A stretch of DNA of 64,000 nt, taken from contig OZ234496.1 in the NCBI GenBank assembly GCA_965153455.1, positions 4,163,207 through 4,227,206 of the forward strand. Direction: 5' to 3'. Below the pieces are notes generated by a model. The model had not been told where the DNA came from. It saw only the letters and a program-made list of their open reading frames with translations, and searched no databases. Positions 36,601 through 48,100 of this stretch are shown piece by piece; position 1 is the first letter of the stretch, and each line of letters starts with the position of its first letter. A program made the position numbers and the translations under genes. This DNA comes from Sphagnum compactum (Eukaryota > Bryophyta > Sphagnopsida > Sphagnales).

Positions 36601-39600
36601 ATGAAGAAGCTGGCTGCTCTGAATGGCCAATTCTCCTCATCCACTCTGAATATCTGTCTTCCTCAAGCTTCTTCTTTTTCTTCTTCGCCCCACGACGTTT
36701 CCTGCAGGCGCACTGTCATCAAGCTACTCATTCCGGGAGCAGCATTTGGTAGAGAGCTGGTGGTGGTTCGGAATGGCGTACACAACTTGTATTCCTTGCC
36801 ACTTGTTAAGAAGAAGAAGAAGAAGAAGCGAGAACTGCACAGAGTGGAGCTGCCGAGGAGTGACATGATTGGTGGAAGGTGTTGTTCTTGTCAGACGCAT
36901 GATGCCTGCATCTCTCGACTACATTCTTCAGGCGTTGCTAAAGTAGAGAGGAAATTTGCATTGAGGTTGACAAGGCAGGAGAATTGTACTCCCAGAGCAG
37001 CAGACGATGTGGCGATTGAGGAATCAAAACCGGATGGATCAGGGTTAGCATCGATGAGGAATAGCAACGAAGGAAGTTTGAGACGTCCTGCGAGAGACGA
37101 ACTGGAACGCCTCAGAGCAGACGCTCCTCCACACATCTTTGAAATGGCGGAGAAGCTGATCGACAATTCATCTGGTTATGTGAGTGTATGCACTTTTGCC
37201 TACCACAATTCCTCGCGCTTCTATTCTCATACGTGTTATATCAAGATTCTTGTTCTCCTCTTGTCTCCATCTCTCTCATAGCAGAAGCATTGCACATGCA
37301 GAAAATGCGGGTTGATTCGAGGAAGAGCCAAGAAATGGCTTGGATGAAGCTTCTATCAAGTGTACAGCAACTAAACGTGGCAAAAGGTGTAAGACCTAAG
37401 TTGATACTGCAGCTCTTGGACCTGATGTATGCAAATGGTGCCCAGGTCAATGCATTCCACATTTGCAGGGCTATTTCTGTAAGGCCTCTGTCTTGTGACT
37501 CTGCTCATGTACTACTATCTCCTGTTGAGCATTGACTCTTTTCAAATTGGACTGTGTATCATGATCATTGATGCAGCTGGCCACTGCAAAAAAATTCTCC
37601 ATTTTCATTCTGCTGAGAAGCTCTATGCAGGCATGCCTGTGAATGGGTTCGTCTCATCTTGATTGATCAGCCTATGAATGAAATCTTCATTGGCAATTTG
37701 AAGATTTTATGCGCTCTCTCTCATCAAGAAGAACCCACATTTTTCAGCTAAGATGTGCACAGTGATAGAAGAGAAACACCTACAATTCACTTCATGATTA
37801 CTCTTTTAGCATTTGAGGCCAATCTATGAGTTATGATCTATTTGTCTTCTCAGACGTGCTTCCTTCAAAACCATCTGAGCCTTGAGGTGGGTTACTTGAT
37901 CTCTTAAGAGTCTTTTTTCTCCCCAGGTATGTGTGAATGAGAAGGCAATGAGTGTGGCAGAGGAGATCATGCAGAGAACAAAGACCATGGGCAACAGAGC
38001 TGCGATGTACAATGCATTCGTGTTTGCAAAACTAATTCAGGGGTACTGCTCCTCAAATCAGCGCAAGGAGGCATTTGCGATGCTTGCTGTATGTTCAATT
38101 TATTGCTTCCTTACATTGTTGCAAACCTGAATATGTGAGATAGCAACTTTATTGTGAAGCCACAAACTGATTTTGCTATGTGCCTCAGAACTTCATTCTT
38201 TTCTGTTTCTGCCTATCTTCAAAGTCCAAACACTAGGCAGAGTCGTTAAGATGATGTTCATTCTTAACTGTGTTGTTCTTCCTTTCTTTGTCCCATTGTG
38301 AACTTTATGTAACCTCTCTGGATCATGGCTTTTTCCTTTCCAGGTTCAGATAATACTTACATTTGTGCTTATATTTTAGCAGATGTATGGGCAATGATGA
38401 TGTATTGTGTTTCCTGTGGTTTCATTTGTCCATTGTGTGTAACTCTGAACTCACATTGGAGAAATGAAACCACAGGAAACACAATACATCATCATTGCCC
38501 ATACATCTGCTAAAATATAAGAACAACTTTTCCTTCTTTCTCATCCTTCTTGTTATCGGTTGTCTTCCAATATTGGTTCCTCTCCTTCTCTCCAACTTTG
38601 GCTACGGTTGATCTGCCCTATGTAGTTGTCAATATTTGTTTGCAAAGTGTTTTTGACCTGACAGCTCACTGTTGGTTGCTGCTCTCAAGGCAATGGATGC
38701 AGAAGGAGTAATACCAGATGTGGTCATTTACAACACCCTCTTAGAAGTAAGTTAAGGTTGCATGATCTATGCCTGGATGCACCTTTACAAAAAGTAGCAT
38801 GGTTACTTCCAAAGGGGCAGGAACTCTATTGCTTAGTCCATATGGACTTAATTAACCTTAATGCAAGCTGTATATCACAGGGAATGCATCTGGGTGAAGC
38901 TCTGCTTTGATGCTTTTGCAGTCACCTCATGACCCTTGCATTTTGACCATGAAAACTGCAGACAGAGCAAAGCCCAGAAGGAGTTGACTTCCTTTTGAAA
39001 GAAATGAAAGCACGTGCTATACAGCTAAATGAACGGACTTACAGGTGATGACTCTTCTGGGCTGTGCAATGAAATTTGTGAGAGAGTGTTTGTTCTTTCC
39101 CCAGCAGTCTTTAGGCTTAATTTCTGGCTTCATGGTTAAGAGACAGGAGTTGATATGGCTCTATTGAATGTAGACTGGGAATGTGTTGACAGTGCTGCTA
39201 TCCGGTGCTATGGTCGCACAGGCCAATTAGGGGCAGTACGGAGACTCTGGCAGCAGCTGATTAAAGCAGAAGTCAGCCCCTCTGTCTTCACTTTCAATTC
39301 CCTAATTGATGGTACATATTTCTTTGAGCTTATTAAGGGGGCAGCCTGGCACACCTTGCTCAAATTTCAATTTGACCCATAGCAGATACAGGACTGCTGT
39401 TCTTCTCAAGAAACTCTCACTTGCCTACTCCATCCACATTTAGCCTGTCCTCCGTCATACTGACTGGTGCATACACAGATTTCTATGTGAATACAGAGTT
39501 TCAGGGTAGCCCCTTTGATAATATCTAGTCAGACTCAATGGGGCTATACACAAGATTTTATTTGCTCTGGCAGGTTGTGATTTTTCTTTCATGTTCATTT

Positions 39601-42600
39601 TTCAGCATATGCAAGTGTGGGGGACGTTGATTCCTGTAACGAAATCATGACTCAGATGAAATTGAAAGGCATGCCAGTAATAAGAGACAGCTACAACACC
39701 TTGTTGAAAGCACATGCTCGCTCCCGTGATGCAGATGGTGCAGTTGGCCTTTTACGAACAATGCAACGACAAGGTTTTGATCCAAATCTCAATATCCTCC
39801 CAAGTTTCTTTCATTCACATGTGCAGGTAGAGTTAATGTACTAATCTCGTTGATTCCTAGTTATGTCATCAACTTAAGGTTAATGTCTTACGGGTACCTC
39901 TCATAAAGAAAATGGAGTTTTGGTAGCAGGTGTCAAGCCCTGCATCATAACATACAACACAGTGATGGATGCTTGTGTGAGAGGACGGGCCATGCAACGT
40001 GCTTTGAGTTTGGCAATGGAGCTGCGGCTTCACCACTTAAAGCCTGACTCAACAACATTTGCAACCATGCTGGTACTCTTTGCATATACTGCTTGGCATT
40101 TGACCTGGTGCTTAATTTATAGATGAGCAAGCCACCTACTCATGATTTTTGTTGTCCTTGCCTGTTGAGTAAACTCACTTGTGTAACTATATATCACCTA
40201 CTGATCCATCAATGCTATGCAACATACCCTGCAGCGATCAGCAGGGCTGCTTCGAGATGCAGACCTTGTACACAAAGTGCTTCAAGACATGGAGACGTCT
40301 CAATGTCCTCAAGATGAAATTGTATGTCTTCTCTTTCAATGATATCCTCTTTTGCTGTGATTACTCAAATGATGTATTAAGCCTGACATCCTGTGAATGG
40401 CTGTTTGTTTGTGTTCAAGACATACCGCTGTGCTGTGTATGCTTTTGTGCACTGTGGAGAAGGAGGCTCAGCTCTCGAGATTCTTGAGAGGATGAATGCT
40501 GCTGGTTTACCTCCAGCTATGACTGTTCCTGAGGTTCTCATCAAAGTAAGGTTGTTAGAACCTGATGCTTCACTGGTAGTCATCCAGACAAATAGTACAA
40601 CAGATGCATCTCATATTCATGGCCTAAACCTGTCTAGCCTGACAGCATATCTTCTTTGTATATGAGCAGAGTGTAGATGCAGCTCTGCTACGTGAATGCA
40701 CAGCAGCTGCCCCAACTGGAAGATTGCAGCAGTTTTTGGCTAACATGGCAGCAGCAGGTAAGTATTTCCAAATGCAGAGCTGTTTTTCCTGTTTTTCTTT
40801 CAGCCATGGAACAAATCCCAAAAATTTAATTACACTGTGTTTGGTTTTTTTCTTGTGTTGCCCCCTGTTTGGTGTTACTGGCAGCCGGCCCTATGATATG
40901 TACAGTTCATGAAGTACATACTATGCTTCTGATGGCTTTTATTCTTGTTCTCTTGGGATTGAGGAATTGTGAATCTCATGAAGCTAGCCATTTTGTCCAG
41001 GGCTGACACCAAACAGAGAAACTGGTGGAGCAATTGTTCGGAAGTTGGCTCATTCTCATGGTGTTCACATGGCACTAGGTGCTTTTATTCCCAGTCCTTG
41101 TCAATATTGTCTGAGATTCACAAATTATTCCTGCCACCAAGAAGTCTATGACAAAGATATCACACAGATTTATGAATAATCTTGACCATGCATGTGCTTT
41201 ACAGATGTTGCTGGAGAGTTCCTTCATGTAGGGATTACCAGCCTCGGTCTGCACACATGGCAGTCTGTTATTGGAGCATCTGTTGCTCATGCAGAACAGA
41301 ACCCTTTGTTGGTGTGCACTTTTTCCTGTCCGGAAGTCCTCTGTAATCCACCTTTCATTTTCTGATGTTGAGCTTTCTGTGGTCATTGTAAAAGACATGT
41401 ACTTCCCAACTGGAAGGTCTATCTTGACTTAAGTTGAACAACTCACATCCCTTTGCTGGTTGTTTGGTATCAGGCAGCTGCCGAAGTTAGTCGAATATTG
41501 AGTTCCATGGAGGCTGAAGGCACATCTCCAGACAGGCATGTAAAGCTACAACATTGTCTTCTGCCATTGGTGATTTTAGCAGTCTGAGTGTAAATGATAG
41601 TTTCCAAAGAGAGAAATAGCATGGCAGTGCTCAACAGTAGTTATCTCACTCACTTCTAATGTGTTCATGTGTGGAAGACAAGGTCCTTTTGCTAACAGAT
41701 CGGTGCCTTTGCATGCCTTTCTCTTGCACCAGGATGATATATGAAGCAGCTATTTCAATTTATGTGCGGTAAGTTGCTCAAAATCAAGTTTGGCCCAGAC
41801 TTTGAAGCTCCTTTCATTGCAGCTACTCAAGCTTGAATCTTTGTTCCCTAGTTATGAAGCATACTTCCATGTGAAGTATAATAAAGCTGTTCATTGTTGT
41901 CACCAACCCTTGGCTTTTGTGAAGGTGTGGAGATGGAGACCAGGCAATTAAATTGTATGAAAGGATGCAGAAAGCAAATCTTGCAACGAAACTTGAGGGA
42001 GGAAAAGACCCAATAGAGAGAATGCTTCTTGATGTTATGGATGCTGCTCTTGTTGGAGCACTTGCCTCGGTGAGACTAAGTTTCTATGGCAGCTTGCATT
42101 AGCTCCTGTTACTGTCAGTTCATAACAGGGGCACTTTGATCCTCACTGACTGATTGATTTGGTTTTGGATTGTAGGGTTTGGGAACCTCAGAAGAGCAAG
42201 GTGGTCTTCTTGGAAGCAGCGAAGCTTGTAGTGAGCAAGCGCCTCTCATGCAGACAGCCTCAATTGTGCAGGACTTGGCCGAGGCTGGTATCCGAGTTAA
42301 ACCTGGGTATGTGTCCAGATCGCTTTTTGGAAACATATCCTGCCTTTCAAATTACTCACAAGAGGTTTCTGGGCCTTCAGAGCCAAAGCATGACAATACT
42401 CATGGATATTAACTAATTAGCCTTGTGCATGCAGTGCTGTGACGAGCATCATTCGACGACTGTGTGTAGATGTGTCACCACAAGATCACAAGTCTGAGGT
42501 TAAGGTATCTTTGGCCATTCGAAAGCCAATGGTTGGTAGCCAACCTCCAAAAGAAAATGAAGCATCAGCAGCACAAGATCGAAGGGTTCAGCGTCTTGAA

Positions 42601-44042
42601 AGAGCCATGGGACTTGTTGAAGCTTCTGATCACCTGGTATGTCTGTCTCAGGTTTCTGCATTCAATATTTGAAAATGATGGTTAACATTTTGCCTCAATG
42701 ATTGCATCTATAATTGGATATTCAGAACTCAGGTGCTGTGTAGGATTACTGTAATTTGTAATGTTGTAACATTGATAGGATGGCAAACTTGAATCTCCTA
42801 TCACACCAAGTTGTGGAAATCTCAGATCAACTTAATACAAAACCTCAGCAATCTCCGGAAAACCAGATATCCTAATGTGCAGATCAACTCCAGCAGTATC
42901 TTGATGAGATGAATTATATAAAATTCTCAGCATTGAAGTGAGGAGTTAGGTAGGCATATGATGCTTTAGTTCCTAATGTTGCCTTGGTTGGACTGCCAGT
43001 TTGGAATGCAGGCAACAAGCTTTGTCTATGGGGCCCTCATGGAGGCTTGCATTCGACTTCAACAGGTAGATCTTCCTTTAGCTCTACTTCAAGTGAGTGT
43101 TGTCCAGAGTTAATACCGCCAGCAGAATAACCTGAGGCTTTTGAGACCATGCACAGAGCTGCAATATCCTAATCTGAGGACAAGGTGCAGGGTTCATCAT
43201 TTCATTGCCATGACAAACCAGGAGCCATCAAATACCAATAGTCACCGTCTATGTGCAAACTGGGAGTAGTGTGCAAGTTTTTGATGGTTATGGCAAGAAA
43301 TTTTCATTGGTATCATATCTCGAGTATTGTTACCTCATGCTAATCGCAAGTCTTCTATGTGTTGCCTTTTGATTGTGAAGGTGGAGCAAGTTGAGTTCCT
43401 GTGGCAGCAAATGCGATCAGGAGGTGTGACACCTGATGTGGGGACATGGGTGTTGCGTATTCAAGCCTTGACAACTGTGGGATCCATTGGAGTGCGTACA
43501 CATAACCTTTTGGCTGAAGCAGCTAATGACCAGCTTGAACTTGATCCTCACCTGCTAAGGTCATTTTGTTCCCCTATCTTCTTTGTTCTTTTCCAGAACA
43601 GCTCATTTTCAGCTGAAGTATCTTTCTATGAGGACAAAATGTGCCTCATCTTCACCCGGAACTACAGCTTTCAGAGTCCTTGGTGGTGTTGTGTTGGAAG
43701 TTTTGTCCATTGCCTCTATGAACTGTGAACTAGATGTCAATCTAATATTCTAGCTTCTTTTAGTCGTACTTTTTCTTGGCCATCTTTCCTCTGAAGATGT
43801 TGATCACTCTTCCTTTGACTAGAATCTGTCTAGGTGTGCCGTCTTATGAACTTCCTATGTACATAGGACATTCAAATGTCCAGCATCTGTTTCTGACTGA
43901 AAACCTTTGCTGCAAGTAAAACGATATGTTTTCACTGTGCAGGGCCTTGCTGAAAGGGTGCTATCATGTAAAGGACATGGCTAGTGTTGCACATCTACGG
44001 CGCATGCTTGACACAAGTGCTCGTGTCCAGCCTTCTCTTTGA
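36601..44042 (+). CDS. P-class pentatricopeptide repeat protein, 22 exons, 976 aa
   Basis: Exons: 36601-37179, 37302-37478, 37577-37630, 37927-38088, 38690-38746, 38962-39044, 39193-39311, 39606-39773, 39930-40072, 40235-40321, 40420-40545, 40670-40757, 41001-41060, 41205-41311, 41474-41535, 41733-41768, 41925-42069, 42176-42306, 42435-42636, 43000-43065, 43381-43559, 43943-44042. The frame stays open for 2931 nt. Residues 300-576 form eight contiguous PPR motifs, seven of exactly 35 residues and one of 32, with typical starts such as VFTFNSLIDAY, IITYNTVMDACV and RDSYNTLLKAH; more motifs follow (YEAAISIYVRCGDGDQAIKL, SFVYGALMEAC). No E, DYW or SMR domain is seen, so a P-class RNA-binding role in organelles is likely. 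The Ser/Arg-rich, acid-poor N-terminus suggests a transit peptide. Introns after exons 3 and 15 appear to start with GC. I do not recognise the exact orthologue. Confidence 0.9.
38368..38521. repeat. Perfect 60-bp inverted repeat in PPR intron 4
   Basis: Left arm 38368-38427 and right arm 38462-38521 are exact inverse complements over 60 bases; the arm begins CTTATATTTTAGCAGATGTA. The spacer is 34 bases and its edges pair further with a few mismatches. It lies between exon 4 (ends 38088) and exon 5 (starts 38690), so the unspliced transcript would fold into a long hairpin. Confidence 0.9.
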
Positions 44043-45161
44043 TCTATTAGACTAAAGGGGACACTGATTAGTATCAGTCTTCTGATCTGACCAAAGTAAT
44101 TCAGTAAAAAAGATCTGTACATTCACCAGCACAACCAAATTCTTCATATACATCACTCCTTGCTCTTCTCTATGTGATTTTGTGTGCAGTCTAGATTATT
44201 AGTTTTCACGTCCAAATCTTGAAAGTTTGTTCTTAGTGCCTATGTACAGACACTAAGAACACACTCAAAGTTGGATGATGTGTTAACCCTGGAAGGCATC
44301 TCTCTTTCCAGCCATGGACACACAAAGAAGCAGGGATATAAGACAGATGCTACAAGAATGCTTGGAGAAAATCAATATATACAACATAGGCTGAATGTAA
44401 ACTTTACAATTAAGAATAATATATAGAGTATAAATCCAGGAGAAGAAATTCTGGCAACTCAGGAAAATCTAGCACCTTGAGTTTCCAGTTCAATAAATTC
44501 CTGATCTCAATTTTCTCTTGTAGGATGTTGACAGAAATTCCATGATATAATGTGGTTGAGTTAGTATTGCTAAACTTTCAAGTTGAAAGTCAAGTCAATT
44601 GAACCAAAGAAGCTCTAGAGCTCTATGAACGTCAGATTTTGCATTTCTTGATGTTCTGTTCTTCTTTTCCTCCTGTATTAAGTTGCCTGTGCCTTGTACT
44701 CAGTTTGCTTGGTCTGTAGTGGTCTAACTTCTTTTTTGATTATTTTCCTTGCTTCTTGGGTTTCCCTTTGAGCACTCTTTGAGCTGTGCCCTCGACAATG
44801 CTTTCTTGGTCAACTTGTATCATGCCTCTTGCTGCATCCTGCTTTCACCTCTTGTTGTTCCCTAAAATGCTAATTCTTCCTTCTTCTTTCTTACTTTCGT
44901 TCAGAACACTTTAAACCCTTTCTCTACTTTTGTCCATCAAGTCTGTGAGCTCCTTGCCAGATGACCCTTGCTTGGTCAGTTCTTATGGTGCCTGCAATCC
45001 TTTACGTTTTTCCCCAATCTATCCTCCGGGCTATACCCCTTGGGATGTCCAGCACAGTTCTCATTTGTCGCATATTCCCTGTACATTTGCTCCTTGGCTG
45101 TGAACTGGCCATGAAATGTTCAATCCCCCCGCTATATCCTTGTCCTCTACTTCTAAATTTT
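44043..45161. other. Convergent intergenic region between PPR and VPS15
   Basis: It must contain both 3' UTRs. A hairpin lies at 44228-44261: TGTTCTTAGTG and CACTAAGAACA around a 12-base loop, about 190 bases past the PPR stop. No additional gene was seen. Confidence 0.5.
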
Positions 45162-48100
45162 CTATTTCCAGACCTTAACTGCACCATCCCTGCTGCTTGA
45201 TATGAGGAGGCGCTGGTTTGTTTGGGCTGAAGCTAGTCCTAGAATGCAGTCCCGGTGGCACCCTGCACTATCTGTTGCAGCTGCGGCCAATCCAGTTTTT
45301 GCTTTACTTGATGTCCGACTTCCACTTTCAACTCCTAGAACCTCCTGCCATACCAAATAATATTTGTCCACCTCGCAAAGTAAGAACCAATAGACCAGAA
45401 TGGTAGCACATATACTAACACATTGTAGTGAGGACAGTATCTGTAATCCTGCCATGGACAACATCTGGTAATCAGGGAAGAAGTATCACCTACCTGAACC
45501 ACCCGTACACCATTTATGGCCCGTTGTTCAAATCTTGGAGCTTCTGCAGTGGTGGAGGTTTTGATGGTGGGCCCACAAACAGAGTAGCTGTGCTCCGGTC
45601 TACAATTTCCACAGTTTGTAAGGTAACTACCTTTCCTTTCAGGTGAAAAGATGAACCCAATCTACAATGGTATTGCAAAAAAGAAGGATCTTGTAAACCA
45701 CACCATTGTAACAAAGCAGCTTCATTACAACTAAATACAGGAACAAATAATGCATGTCCATCCCAAGCTTGGGCCAATTAAGACAGAATACAGAAATAAG
45801 AGGGGTGTCTCTGATGTCCAATAGATTTTCCTGTCTGTTGGCTGTTTTGGTCTCAGGCAGAAAATCATGAAGACGATTCAGGGTTCAGTTCTGGTGTGAT
45901 GAATCCTAATTTGTTCACAATGATGAGGTTTGCCACTCAGAAGGCCAGCATATCATGCAAGGATCCAAACTAAAACCAAGATTCTTTTTCTGAAAGCATT
46001 GAAAGACGGGTGAAAAGATAGATTCCCATGTGAGATGCAGTTTGATCATACCTTAAGTGGTCCCACATACGAATGCGACAGTCTGATCCCCCAGTAAGGA
46101 GACCAGCTCCACCTGACAAGGGAAGCAATGCTCGCACCCCTGGAAGCCGAGGAGGAGGGTCAATAAGCTCCTCAATGCGGAAATCAGCCACTTTTAAGCC
46201 TCCATTCAACCTGCTGTCCAAATTCATTCCAGGTCTGAAGCATTGGGAACTTGACAAAGGTTGACTCAATGCTGCTGGTATGTTGCTTGTGGTGTCTGCA
46301 GTGGCTGTCTCAGATGCTAACCTCAAAACCTGCAAAAACCAATTTGTAGGTGCTCATTATGACTACCCATGCAAATTGACAGATGGGATGCTGACATTTT
46401 CATCAAATGTCAACTTTAAGCTAAATGGCCAAAATACATATATCATTCCAGATATTCTCTTTCAGAAGTCTTGGATAGCCAGACAGTCTGACCAGCTCCA
46501 AGAAATAACGACCAATTTCTCCAATCATCCTCTACATTGACCTGCAAGAACCCCTTATACATGTATTTTCTGTTTCTTCTGATGACAGATTCACAGGTTT
46601 GCAGACACAGGAGCATCAAAACCAAGGGTTAGCTTCTAAATTGGTTTCTGACTTCAGATCAAAGAGTCCAAACTAATATCTTTGGGTGGCAGCAGTGTAG
46701 ATCCCTTACCTGGTGGCATGTCCCATCTTCAGCATTCCAGAGGGCCACTTCATTCTGCCCAGCAGCAACATACACAAAAGGTCGTGCACTTGCTGAAGAA
46801 GCAGTGCCCACCATCCCTGGAACAAGAACGCACATTCTCTCAACAGGGCAGCATGCAGGATGCTGCCATGTATTCACAGGGACCTGCCACATAGGAGCCA
46901 AGAAAATGTTCAGTAGGAATAGACAGGTACACATTGACTACCTAGTGAAAGACTTATCAGGAGAGCTACAAATCATTGTAGGACTCCACACGCTTCTGCG
47001 ATTTGTTTTGGAGTCAGGAGGCTCTTTGTTCCAAACTGGGAATCACATCTAACTTGAGATAGCACTATATATGAAGATAACAACTATCCATTCCTGCATT
47101 TGAAGACACACAGACTACAACACACACATGCTTGGATTTGCACTGAAATTACTAACCTGGAAGCGTAAGTCCCAAAGTGTAAGTATGCCTCGGGAGGTTC
47201 CTGAAACAAGCCAATTACAAGCTGGATCTAGAACTGTTGTGGAAATAAAGCCTTGAGCTGGTTTAACCCTGAGAGTCCATGCATCAGCCTGTGTTCTTAA
47301 GTCCCAAAGATGAATGCCATTGCGTTGAGTGCTATACAGCAACTGGGGAGGTCCGTCATTTGAAAAGTTTTGCAAAGAAAGGATGCTTCCTTCTTGTGTA
47401 TCAAGCCTACGAGTGTTAGAAATTCCTGCATAGCGTTCAGCACTGCCCCCAAGGCGTGCGACATAGTCAACTGCACAGACATGAATGGTCCCATTACTAG
47501 ACGCTGCCCCAACATGGTGGCCATTGCCAAGCATTGTAACGTGAAGGGCACGCCCATCAGTTTGCAATGGGTATGTCAGGCGTGACCGGAATGAAACATC
47601 TCGCTCTAGGCGGCGACAATCCCAGATCTTGACAGTCCCATCGTCAGATGCACTGGCAAAGAAAATGCTGTCAGCAGAGACAGCTACATCATTGACAGCA
47701 CGCTGATGTTCCTGAAGATGAGCTATCAAAACACCCCGGGGTCTCCATGAACTCTCAGAGGCTCCTAACGTGGTTAAGAGAGTGATGCCTGCCATTCCAA
47801 TAGAGGCATCTGTAGATAGGACTGAAACAGGAGCAGCCTCAGCAGAGTTTCCTCCGGCACTCACCATATCAGATGGGGATGCCCAACTTGCTTTACTTGT
47901 TGGTATGCTTTGTACTCCAGCCCCAAACCCAGTAGCTACAAAACCCTCACCAGTGTCCTGTTGCCCACTGTCTTTGACACCATCCGATTGATATTGACTT
48001 CTAGAGCCAGTCCCCTGGTGGACAGAACCTGCAAGAAGCCTTGGCGCAAAGGATCCTGTCATTGCAACATGAGACCTGTGCAACAAAGGCTCAGCAGAAG

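Noticed and set aside
37631-37660. GT donor eight bases past PPR exon 3 (37639) instead of the GC donor
   Set aside because: It shifts the frame so that the next exon meets a stop codon at once; the GC donor keeps the frame. RNA evidence would settle it.
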